NCBI GenBank assembly: GCA_022736715.1
Contig: DZDJ01000026.1
Coordinates: 1-41,621 of the forward strand
Length of the DNA: 41,621 bases
From: Edaphobacter aggregans
GTDB taxonomy: Bacteria; Acidobacteriota; Terriglobia; Terriglobales; Acidobacteriaceae
Reading direction: 5' to 3'
The position numbers and the translations under genes were made by a program. Below are positions 29,301 to 36,446 of this stretch, in pieces; position 1 is the first letter of the stretch; every line of letters begins with the position of its first letter. A model generated the notes under the pieces. It searched no databases, was not told the origin of the DNA, and saw only the letters and a list, made by a program, of their open reading frames with translations.

Positions 29301-29828
29301 CTACTGTCGCTGACTGCGGGCAATGGCGGCGCGGGCCTCTTTGTCGGCTTCGCGGCGGCGTTCGGTTTCGCGCTTGTCCCAGTCCTGCTTCCCTTTGGCC
29401 AAAGCCAGCTCGCATTTTACCCGGCCATTGCGAAAATAAAGGCGGGTTGGAACAAGCGTAAACCCCTTTTGCTGCGTCTTACCAAAGAGCTTCCTCAACT
29501 CCTCTTTGTTCAGAAGTAGTTTACGCGTCCGCAAGGAGTCGTGGTTCATGCTGTTGCCGTGGGAATAGGCTCCAATGTGGGCGTTCAGCAGAAAAGCTTC
29601 GCCGTCCTTCAGCAGCCCGTAAGCGTCCTTGAGGTTGGCTTTGCCTTCGCGGATGGACTTGACCTCAGTGCCGCGAAGGGCAATGCCTGCCTCCACCCGG
29701 TCGCTGAGGAAGTAATTATGGCTGGCCGAGCGATTGACGGCGGCGTCGCGCTGGCCGGCGGCCACTGGATCGCGGGGCTTGTTTTTCTGCGGGGCCGAGG
29801 TGGTCGAATGCGTGGTTGAGCGTGCCAT
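29301..29828 (-). CDS. smpB: SsrA-binding protein SmpB
   Basis: SmpB binds tmRNA and delivers it to stalled ribosomes for trans-translation. The 175-residue protein has the core segments NYFLSDRVEAGIALRGTEVK, GKANLKDAYGLLKDGEAFLL, HDSLRTRKLLLNKEELRKL and QKGFTLVPTRLYFRNGRVK, and ends in the basic tail GKQDWDKRETERRREADKEA needed for decoding-centre contact. An N-terminal extension of about 35 residues rich in Thr, Gln and Lys precedes the core; ATG 29828 is the first start and has little Shine-Dalgarno support, so a later start is possible. The ssrA gene is not in the window. Confidence 0.95.
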   Translation of the reverse strand: MARSTTHSTTSAPQKNKPRDPVAAGQRDAAVNRSASHNYFLSDRVEAGIALRGTEVKSIREGKANLKDAYGLLKDGEAFLLNAHIGAYSHGNSMNHDSLRTRKLLLNKEELRKLFGKTQQKGFTLVPTRLYFRNGRVKCELALAKGKQDWDKRETERRREADKEARAAIARSQRQ

Positions 29829-29903
29829 AAGTACCGGTTTTTGCTTTTTGCTGCACCGTCTGGGATGCTTAAGTGCGACAGATTCGATGCTAGCACGAGG
29901 ATG

Positions 29904-29931
29904 TTGGGTGCAGGCGGGCGGATGCTATACT
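29904..29931 (+). promoter_or_regulatory. Possible promoter of the secretin cluster
   Basis: TTGGGT at 29904-29909 and TATACT at 29926-29931 are separated by 16 bases. It lies about 190 bases before the secretin start, in the gap divergent from smpB. The -10 is good and the -35 is moderate. Confidence 0.4.
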
Positions 29932-30117
29932 TTGCCAGTTCATCCTTGGCCAGAGGTTGCGGATGTGGCAATGGCAGACCAGGGGCTGGCACGAGAGATC
30001 GTATTGTAAGTAAAAAAGTTAGGCGTGCATTGCAGCAGCAGCTGGGACATGGAAGTTGCGCGGAAGCGCAGCAAGTTTTCCCCGCGGCATGAGCCCCGGG
30101 AATTGGACTGGAGTGGA

Positions 30118-32484
30118 ATGGATCGCCGGTTGAGGTCTTTCGTTTTAGGAGTTTTGGGAACACTGATGCTGGGAAGCGTCTGGGTGGTATCTACACCACA
30201 GGCGCGGGCGCAATCCGCTTCCAAGTGGGACAAGCGCGGCCAGGCCGCGGAGGCCAAGGACGACTATGACACCGCGTATGAAGACTATCTGAAGGCGTAT
30301 CAGAAAGATCCGAAGAACCTCCAGTACAAGACACACTACGAGCGCACGCGCTTTCAGGCAGCGGTAGGGCATGTGGAGAAGGGCCGCAAGCTGCGCCTGG
30401 CGGGCGATTATATGAACGCGGTGACGGAGTTCCTGCGGGCGCTGGCCATTGATCCCGGGAATCAGGCCGCAGAGCAGGAGCTGGAGATTGCGCGGCGGCA
30501 ATTGAACGGCCCGCCGGGGCCGCAACCTCCGCCCAACGCACAACAGCCGGTGTCGCAGACGGAAACGCAGGATTTACAGCGCGCCGCGGGGCCAATCCAG
30601 TTGAAACCCGTTTCCAATGACCCGATTACCTTGCACATGGTGGAAGATTCGAAGGTCATCTACCAGGCGATTGGCAAGGCTGCGGGGCTGAATGTGTTGT
30701 TTGATCCTGATTACACCTCGCGGCGGATTCCGGTGGACCTGACAAATGTCTCTCTGATGGATGCGCTGCGCATCGTGGGGACGATCTCCGGAACATTCTG
30801 GAAGCCGATAACGCAGAATACGATCTTTGTGGCGCAGGACACCCCCACCAAGCGGAAAGAACTGGACCAGCAGGCGGTGCAGACCTTTTATCTGGCCAAT
30901 GTCAGCCAGCAGAATGATGCCAACGAAGTACTGACGGCATTGCGCAATCTGATGGACCCGTCTGTGAAGGTGAATCTGGTGCCGAGCCAGAATGCGATTG
31001 TGATGCGGGCAACGCCGGACCAGTTGTTGCTGGCGCGGAAAATCATCAGCGATCTGGATCGTCCAAGGCCGGAAGTGGTGGTGGATGTGGCGATTCTGGA
31101 AGTGAATCGCGACAAGACCCGGAACATCGGCATTTCGCTGCCGCAGTCCTTCAGCGCGCAGTTGCAGTCGTCGACGGCCAGCACCAGTGCCAGTGCCAGC
31201 AGCACTTCCACCCCTGGCACGACAGGCACTCCCACCACCAGTTCACTGACGCTGAATGACCTGGGCAACCTGAACGCGACGAACTTTGGTGTGACGGTGG
31301 GAGCGGCCACGGCCAACCTGTTGCTCACCGACAGTGATACCCGCATTCTGCAGGATCCTCGTATTCGAGCGTCGGATGGGCAGAAGACCTCGCTGAAGAT
31401 CGGGCAAAGAATCCCGGTGGCGACGGGTTCGTATAGCACCGGGGTGGCAGCGGCGATGAGCCCGCTGGTGCAGACGCAGTTCCAGTATCTGGACGTCGGT
31501 GTGAACATCGACATGACGCCGATTGTGCATTATGACAACGATGTGACGCTGAATCTGAAGATCGAAGTGTCGTCCGAGGCAGGACAGGTTTCGATCGGCG
31601 GCATTACCGAACCGATCATCAGCCAGAAGGTGATTGGGCCAGGGACGATCCGGCTGAAGGCGGGCGAGGTCAGCATTCTGGGTGGCATTCTGCAGAAAAC
31701 GGACACAGTGACGATCACCGGGACGCCGGGGCTGGGTGAGATTCCGCTGCTGAAGTACCTGTTCAGTTCGCGCTATCACGACGTGGCCACGGATGAAGTG
31801 GTCTTCATGCTGATTCCGCATGTTGTGCGCGAGTCTCCGTTGACGCAGCAGAACCTGCGCGCCATCGATACGGGGACAGGACAGTCCATACAATTGCGGG
31901 AGGTCTCCGCGACGGACGCATTGCGAGAAGTGGCGCAGATGAAGAACAGGGCCGCAGCGGCTGCCAGCAACAGCGCTACCAACAGCAGTTACGGCGCTGT
32001 TGCGGGAACCAGTGCCGCAGCGGCGGCAAATACAGCGCTGGCGCAGATGCGCCAGCAGGCGGAGGCAGCGCCGCCGGCCAGCATGACGATGACGCCGGCC
32101 AGCTCTACGCAGACGGTGGGCAGCACCTTCCAGATGGCGGTCACGATGAGTGGTGCGCAGGATGTGGCGTCGGTTCCGATGCAGGTGCGGTATGACCCGA
32201 AGGTGCTGGCGCTGGTGAATGTGGATGCCGGCGATATGCTGAGCAAGGGTGGTCAGGCAGTGGCGCTGGTGCATCGCGACGATGGCAACGGAAACCTGGT
32301 TATGACAGCGTCCCGTCCACCGGGCGTGCCCGGGGTGAATGGCGCTGGTACGGTATGCTATTTGACGTTCAAGGCCATTGCGCCGGGCAATGCGACGGTG
32401 GCGCTGAACAAGGTGGCGGCCCGCAGCAGCGCGCAGGTGAATCTGCCGGTGATTGGTTCGCAGGCAACGGTGCAGGTAAAGTAG
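30118..32484 (+). CDS. Secretin (GspD/PilQ-like) with N-terminal TPR and C-terminal cohesin-like domain
   Basis: This 788-residue outer-membrane channel protein starts with a signal peptide (MDRRLRSFVLGVLGTLMLGS to QARAQ). TPR-like repeats follow (DYDTAYEDYLKAYQKDPKN and GDYMNAVTEFLRALAIDPGN), then secretin N-domains (about 150-340) and the secretin barrel domain (about 340-575, with IRLKAGEVSILGGILQ and GLGEIPLLKYLFSS). A Ser/Thr-rich insert lies near 355-380. The last 130 residues (MTMTPASSTQTVGSTFQMAV and VPMQVRYDPKVLALVNVDAG) look like a cohesin/fibronectin-like beta-sandwich. The ATG at 30118 is chosen because GGAG lies 4 bases upstream and it starts the signal peptide. Two pseudopilin genes follow, so a type II secretion or pilus role is likely. 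Confidence 0.88.
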   Translation: MDRRLRSFVLGVLGTLMLGSVWVVSTPQARAQSASKWDKRGQAAEAKDDYDTAYEDYLKAYQKDPKNLQYKTHYERTRFQAAVGHVEKGRKLRLAGDYMNAVTEFLRALAIDPGNQAAEQELEIARRQLNGPPGPQPPPNAQQPVSQTETQDLQRAAGPIQLKPVSNDPITLHMVEDSKVIYQAIGKAAGLNVLFDPDYTSRRIPVDLTNVSLMDALRIVGTISGTFWKPITQNTIFVAQDTPTKRKELDQQAVQTFYLANVSQQNDANEVLTALRNLMDPSVKVNLVPSQNAIVMRATPDQLLLARKIISDLDRPRPEVVVDVAILEVNRDKTRNIGISLPQSFSAQLQSSTASTSASASSTSTPGTTGTPTTSSLTLNDLGNLNATNFGVTVGAATANLLLTDSDTRILQDPRIRASDGQKTSLKIGQRIPVATGSYSTGVAAAMSPLVQTQFQYLDVGVNIDMTPIVHYDNDVTLNLKIEVSSEAGQVSIGGITEPIISQKVIGPGTIRLKAGEVSILGGILQKTDTVTITGTPGLGEIPLLKYLFSSRYHDVATDEVVFMLIPHVVRESPLTQQNLRAIDTGTGQSIQLREVSATDALREVAQMKNRAAAAASNSATNSSYGAVAGTSAAAAANTALAQMRQQAEAAPPASMTMTPASSTQTVGSTFQMAVTMSGAQDVASVPMQVRYDPKVLALVNVDAGDMLSKGGQAVALVHRDDGNGNLVMTASRPPGVPGVNGAGTVCYLTFKAIAPGNATVALNKVAARSSAQVNLPVIGSQATVQVK

Positions 32485-32503
32485 CCGCGGTGTGCTTGGG
32501 GAA

Positions 32504-32971
32504 ATGACACAAAAACAGCCAATGCGGAGCAGGGAAGCTGGCCTGACGCTGGTAGAGCTGATTGTGACGGTGGCGATTCTGGCGATTCTGGCGTCGGCGG
32601 CTGTGCCGATCGCACGCTTTCAGGTGAAGCGCGAGAAGGAAAAGATGCTGCGCTATGACCTGTGGATGATGCGTGCTGCCATCGACAAATACAAGGACGC
32701 CGCGGACCGGGGCGCCTTTCAGACGAAGGTGGACAGCTTCAATTATCCGCCGGATTTGCAGACGCTGGTGGATGGTGTGGATGTGCAGGGAAAGAAGGTG
32801 AAATTTCTGCGCCGCATTCCTGTGGATCCGATGACGGGAGACACGGACTGGGGGCTGCGTTCGATGCAGGACGATCCGGACTCGACCTCGTGGGGCGGGC
32901 AGAATGTTTTTGATGTGTACACCAAGTCCACCGGGACGGCGCTGGACGGAACGCAGTACTCCACATGGTGA
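32504..32971 (+). CDS. GspG-like type II secretion pseudopilin
   Basis: This protein of about 155 residues has a short basic leader followed by the prepilin cleavage site and hydrophobic helix (AG then LTLVELIVTVAILAILASAA), with the essential glutamate at +5. The +1 residue is Leu instead of the usual Phe. The rest matches major pseudopilins: MLRYDLWMMRAAIDKYKDA, PPDLQTLVDG, FLRRIPVDPMTGDTDWGLR and a C-terminal Asp/Ser-rich calcium-site-like region. It would be processed by a prepilin peptidase and packed into a pseudopilus. The start may be ATG 32504 or GTG 32492; neither is well spaced from GGGGAA. It begins 19 bp after the secretin stop. Confidence 0.88.
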   Translation: MTQKQPMRSREAGLTLVELIVTVAILAILASAAVPIARFQVKREKEKMLRYDLWMMRAAIDKYKDAADRGAFQTKVDSFNYPPDLQTLVDGVDVQGKKVKFLRRIPVDPMTGDTDWGLRSMQDDPDSTSWGGQNVFDVYTKSTGTALDGTQYSTW

Positions 32972-32982
32972 TTGCTGGCATA

Positions 32983-33393
32983 ATGCGCAGAACAACAGGC
33001 AAGGCGGGACGGCAGGCGGGCTTTACGCTGATTGAGTTGATGATCGTGATGATGATTATCGCGATTCTGGCCTCGATTGCGATTCCGCGCTATGTGGCGG
33101 CCACGCGGGCTGCGCGCGAGGCGGTGCTGAAGGAGGACCTGCATGTGATGCGGCAGGCGATTGACTCCTATACCGCGGACAAGCAGAAGGCGCCGCAGTC
33201 GCTGGACGATCTGGTGCAGGCGGGCTATCTGAAACAGATTCCGGTGGATCCGATTACCCGGCGCAATGACACCTGGGTGACGGAGCAGGAGGACTCGCTG
33301 CAAAGCGTTGACCAGATGGAGCCGGGGATCGATGACGTGCACAGCGGCGCAGATGGCAACAGCATCGACGGACAACCCTATTCTTCGTGGTGA
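32983..33393 (+). CDS. Second GspG-like pseudopilin
   Basis: The protein (about 136 residues) has leader MRRTTGKAGRQAG and a canonical cleavage site with FTLIELMIVMMIIAILASIA. It then resembles the preceding gene in layout: EDLHVMRQAIDSYTADKQKA, SLDDLVQAGYLKQIPVDPIT, a TWVTEQED segment, and DGNSIDGQPYSSW at the end, matching the GTALDGTQYSTW end of its neighbour. The two are likely ancient tandem duplicates that have diverged. ATG 32983 is preferred because GGTGAT lies about 10 bases upstream and the leader is then of normal length; an ATG at 32965 overlaps the previous stop. Probably co-translated with its neighbours. Confidence 0.88.
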   Translation: MRRTTGKAGRQAGFTLIELMIVMMIIAILASIAIPRYVAATRAAREAVLKEDLHVMRQAIDSYTADKQKAPQSLDDLVQAGYLKQIPVDPITRRNDTWVTEQEDSLQSVDQMEPGIDDVHSGADGNSIDGQPYSSW

Positions 33394-33416
33394 TGGAGGG
33401 TTACGGCAGGAACGAC

Positions 33417-34205
33417 ATGACCCACGGCCCAACTTTTACGGAACAACCTTTAGCATTGAATCAGCGGCAGGTGTTGCTGGCCTATACAGCTTTGTGTGCC
33501 CTCGCGGATGAAACTGCGGGCTGGGGCGGCAAGCTGGTGCTCTTTGCCGGGTTTGGAGAGCAGGGAATGGCGCTGGCGCTGGGGACGACGCTGGCGGGAG
33601 CTGCGTGCCTGGGCGTGGATGCGCAGCCGGAGCACATCAAGCAGGCGCTGCGGCTGAACTGCTGCGATTTTCTGGTGAACCATCTGGAGGAGGCTCTGCG
33701 CATTCTGAAGAATGAAGTGCGCAAGCGCAGGCCGGTGAGTGTGGGTCTGGCAGGCAACGTGGAGCAAACTTTTGCCGCGATGGTGGAGCGCGGCGTGCTG
33801 CCGGACCTGCTGGCGGTGCTGGAGGAGACGGACGCTGGCTGCCTGGATGCTGTGCGGCAGTTTGCGGCGATGGGCGTGAGGGTGCTGCGTTTCGACGATC
33901 ACAAGCAGGACGATGGATGGCAGCGGGCCACGGCGATCTGCAGGCGGTGGTGTGAACGGGATTTTGCGCTGGTGCGCTGGATGGCGCAGCCCGGCGACTG
34001 GCAGGGAATGCAGCGGCTGGATCAACTGGCTCTGGCGCAGATGGGCGGGCAGGACGGGCTGCGGCGCCGCTGGCTGGAGCAGGCTCCGAAGTATTTTCGC
34101 CGTAGCGGGCCGCCGCAACGGTGGCTGTGGATGCGGGAAGAGGAAAAGCTGGCTCTGGATGCGGCCTTGTCCAGCGCTGGGCTGGCAATTCGGGCAGAAG
34201 AGTAG
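33417..34205 (+). CDS. Orphan protein resembling only the Rossmann domain of urocanase
   Basis: I compare this 262-residue protein with urocanate hydratase (HutU) from memory. WGGKLVLFAGFGEQG (about 36-50), TTLAGAACLGVDAQPEHIKQ (58-77), LEEALRILKNEVRKRRPVSVGLAGN (in parts, 90-114) and MVERGVLPDLLAVLEETDA (122-140) follow the order and spacing of the HutU NAD-binding domain. The HutU loop GLGGMxGAQ is altered to GFGEQGMAL, and TDQTSAHDP to LEETDAGCL. The rest of urocanase is absent and is replaced by a basic, Trp-rich tail of about 110 residues (RRWCERDFALVRWMAQPGDW). AGGA lies five bases before ATG 33417. The gene follows the pseudopilin by 23 bp. Function unknown; urocanase activity is unlikely. 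Confidence 0.6.
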   Translation: MTHGPTFTEQPLALNQRQVLLAYTALCALADETAGWGGKLVLFAGFGEQGMALALGTTLAGAACLGVDAQPEHIKQALRLNCCDFLVNHLEEALRILKNEVRKRRPVSVGLAGNVEQTFAAMVERGVLPDLLAVLEETDAGCLDAVRQFAAMGVRVLRFDDHKQDDGWQRATAICRRWCERDFALVRWMAQPGDWQGMQRLDQLALAQMGGQDGLRRRWLEQAPKYFRRSGPPQRWLWMREEEKLALDAALSSAGLAIRAEE

Positions 34206-34209
34206 CGCT

Positions 34210-34821
34210 TTATTCGATCGTCGCCTGCAGATGGGACCAGAGGGTCTTGATGCCGGTTCCGGTTTTTGCGGAGCAGGGCAGCAGATCGCTGATCTCATGG
34301 TCGCGCTTCAGCAGGGCAATGGACTTATTCAGTGCGTTATTGGAGAGGCGGTCGGCCTTGGTGCCCACCACCAGAAACTGGCGCTGGATGTGGCGCAGAT
34401 AATGGATGAGCTGGGTGTCGCTTTCCTGCGGCGGAATGTTGGTGTCCACCAGGCAGATGCATAGGGCGAGCGTGTCGCGTTCGGCCAGATACGGCTCAAT
34501 GAATTTGGGCCACTCGGCGGAGATGGACTTCGATATCCGGGCATAGCCATAGCCGGGCAGATCGGCCAGGATGAGCGAAGGGAGCTGCTTTTTCTGCGGG
34601 CCGGTGCCTTCATGCAGCGCAAAAAAATTGATGGCGCGGGTGCGGCCGGGCGTGGAGGAGACATGCGCCTGTTTGGAGCCGAGCAACGCATTGATGAGGC
34701 TGGATTTGCCCACGTTGGAGCGGCCGAGGAAGGCGACTTCCGGGGCCTGATGGGTAACGTTTGCCGTGGGGAAGTGGGCTGCGTCGGTGGCCGAGAGGAG
34801 AAATTGAGGAGTAAACCGCAT
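34210..34821 (-). CDS. engB: Ribosome biogenesis GTP-binding protein EngB/YsxC
   Basis: This 203-residue GTPase has G1 (GRSNVGKSS, residues 33-41), switch segments around SSTPGRTRAINFF, G3 (DLPGYGYA), G4 (VGTKADRL) and G5 (CSAKTGTG). Length and order are those of EngB/YsxC/YihA, an essential cytoplasmic GTPase in assembly of the large ribosomal subunit. Its stop is four bases from the stop of the convergent urocanase-like gene. GGAAA upstream of ATG 34821 is a modest ribosome-binding site. No unusual feature is seen. Confidence 0.95.
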   Translation of the reverse strand: MRFTPQFLLSATDAAHFPTANVTHQAPEVAFLGRSNVGKSSLINALLGSKQAHVSSTPGRTRAINFFALHEGTGPQKKQLPSLILADLPGYGYARISKSISAEWPKFIEPYLAERDTLALCICLVDTNIPPQESDTQLIHYLRHIQRQFLVVGTKADRLSNNALNKSIALLKRDHEISDLLPCSAKTGTGIKTLWSHLQATIE

Positions 34822-34871
34822 GCTGTTTCCAGTTTAGTGCTTTCCTGCGCATGCGCTTGTGGATGTTTGCG

Positions 34872-34910
34872 GTAAAAAGCAAAAGGCGCAGCAGAAACTG
34901 CGCCTTTTGC
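34872..34910 (-). terminator. Rho-independent terminator of the glycine-zipper lipoprotein gene
   Basis: GCAAAAGGCGCAG (34879-34891) pairs perfectly with CTGCGCCTTTTGC (34898-34910) around a 6-base loop. On the minus strand the stem is followed by TTTTTA. It lies 15 bases after the lipoprotein stop codon. Confidence 0.9.
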
Positions 34911-34925
34911 CTTGGCAGCCCGGGT

Positions 34926-35666
34926 TCAGGGCTGCATGGTGACATTGAAGGGCGTCTTCAGCGTAAAGCGAATGACCGATTCCGCCGGGATGATGATGTT
35001 CTTGTTGCCGGTATAGGCTGCGCCGGCGGTGCCTGCACCTGCTCCGGCCAGTGCTCCGAGGGCGGCGCCTTTGCCACCACCGGCAAGGCCACCGATGAGC
35101 GCGCCCAGGCCCGCGCCGCCGCCGATCATGCCAGCCGAACGCTTGCCCTTGCCTTTTTCCACCTTCACATAGTCGGAAGTGGTCACCTGGTAGGGGCCTA
35201 CGGTGTTGATCGTGATGCCCAGATCGCCAGCGCCCTTGAAGCGGCCCTGTCCTTTGGCGGCGATCACGGTGCCATTGACGGAGGTGCCTGCCGGGACGAG
35301 TGTGATGTCACTGACGACGATGGGCTGCACCAGGGAGCCACTGAAGGCATCGCCTACGTTATTGTCCTTTGCGCTGATGGCGCCATTGGTGCGCACGGCG
35401 ATGGCGGTGCCAGCCGCAACGGTGTAGACCTGGGGCCGGGGCGCTGGCGCCGGGGCTGATTCCCGCTGACGCTGACGCAGCACCGGGGCAGGAGCGGCCG
35501 CGGATGAAGCGCTGGAGGAGCCGGAGGCTGGTTGTTGTGCCTGCGTCGTGTCCGTGGATGCTGCCGTATCGGCCGACTGGTCAGGCTTCTTGTTGCAACC
35601 GCTGACGATCATGGTTGCAGCGAGCAGAAGCGGAAGGAGAGCTGTGGTGATACGTGCGTTTTTCAT
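34926..35666 (-). CDS. Glycine-zipper lipoprotein, function unknown
   Basis: This 246-residue protein has a lipoprotein signal peptide (MKNARITTALLPLLLAATMI then VSGC, lipid attachment at the cysteine). A low-complexity Ser/Ala/Pro/Gln linker follows, then a beta-rich domain (VYTVAAGTAIAVRTNGAISA to ITINTVGPYQVTTS) and a glycine zipper with repeated GxxxG (AGMIGGGAGLGALIGGLAGG and the following GALAGAGAGTAGAA). The zipper may insert into or oligomerise at a membrane. The start at 35666 is chosen because it begins the signal peptide; the frame is open to 35705. A perfect terminator follows. It is probably an envelope protein; I do not recognise a specific role. Confidence 0.8.
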   Translation of the reverse strand: MKNARITTALLPLLLAATMIVSGCNKKPDQSADTAASTDTTQAQQPASGSSSASSAAAPAPVLRQRQRESAPAPAPRPQVYTVAAGTAIAVRTNGAISAKDNNVGDAFSGSLVQPIVVSDITLVPAGTSVNGTVIAAKGQGRFKGAGDLGITINTVGPYQVTTSDYVKVEKGKGKRSAGMIGGGAGLGALIGGLAGGGKGAALGALAGAGAGTAGAAYTGNKNIIIPAESVIRFTLKTPFNVTMQP

Positions 35667-36070
35667 AGTGACTGAACCATACACCAACTTTCGTGAATTT
35701 TGCATCCCGTGTGCATCGGAGAAGGCCGCTTTGGATGTGTACTTCCTCTGATAATAGGACAGAAGACACTCATTGCCAAAGTACCCTTCTTCGGCCTACG
35801 ATGCAATGCTGTCAGTAGGATGCGATCTGACGGCGGAGGGCTGCCTGTGCTGGAGGGTGCCGTGTGTTGGCCGCTGCCGACAGCAGTACGGCGGGTTTGC
35901 AACTGCTTGCGGAGGCCTCTTATAGGATCTGTATTTATCCTGTGTTTCTTATATTGTGTTGATTCTGCATTTCTGCTTTTCGGGGGAGCTGATCTGGACG
36001 CAAAGGCAGTACCCTCAGTCGCATCTGCTTGCTGGGATCGATTTTGAGAACGGGATTGGGAGGAAAAGGC
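35667..36070. other. Divergent intergenic region, no gene seen
   Basis: This 404-bp gap lies between the lipoprotein gene and the small Cys-rich protein gene. Frames are open on both strands but show no recognisable protein, codon pattern or ribosome-binding site. An AT-rich stretch at about 35925-35975 (with TTATATTGTG) may hold the promoter for the plus-strand gene, but no clear -35/-10 pair can be named. Confidence 0.4.
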
Positions 36071-36337
36071 ATGGCGTTTCAGGAGCGGTTTTATTGTGAT
36101 GTTTGTGGCAAAGAAAAGGGTGAAAGCGGAGACTGGTGGCTGGCCTGGGTAGATTGCTACAAGGCGCACGATGATGCTCCGGAGCAGCCGTTGCTGAAGC
36201 TGACCCGCTGGGAGCGGGTGCTGTCGCACTCGGCAGAAGTGAAGCACCTGTGTGGCGCCGCATGCGCCGGTACGCTGATGGACCGCTGGATGAGCGCGCA
36301 ACATGAAAACCAGGACGAGAGCTGCGCTACCGTCTGA
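36071..36337 (+). CDS. Small Cys-rich (probably zinc-binding) protein
   Basis: This 88-residue protein begins MAFQERFYCDVCGKEKGESG. C9 and C12 form a CxxC knuckle, and H59, C61 and C65 in EVKHLCGAACAG could complete a zinc site. Tryptophans are frequent in between (GDWWLAWVDCYKAH and TRWERVLSHSAE), and the C-terminus is acidic. GGGAGGA lies about 6 bases before ATG 36071, which is the strongest evidence that it is real. I do not recognise a named family; it could be a small nucleic-acid or protein-binding module. The UbiD-family gene starts 109 bp downstream on the same strand. Confidence 0.75.
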   Translation: MAFQERFYCDVCGKEKGESGDWWLAWVDCYKAHDDAPEQPLLKLTRWERVLSHSAEVKHLCGAACAGTLMDRWMSAQHENQDESCATV

Positions 36338-36446
36338 CAGGAAAATTTTCTCCAATAGCAGAAATACTTCTCTTTCTGCATGTTGGCCCACGAACGATTA
36401 ACATAGAACTTTGCGCTTGCGTGTGCCTGCGCATGGAGGAAGAGCG

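Noticed and set aside
36358..36379. Seven-bp perfect hairpin after the small Cys-rich gene.
   Set aside because: The stem is AT-rich and no T-run follows, so it is not a convincing terminator.
35663..36391. Minus-strand frame of 242 codons across the gap and the small Cys-rich gene.
   Set aside because: No recognisable protein, no ribosome-binding site, and it covers the better supported plus-strand gene.
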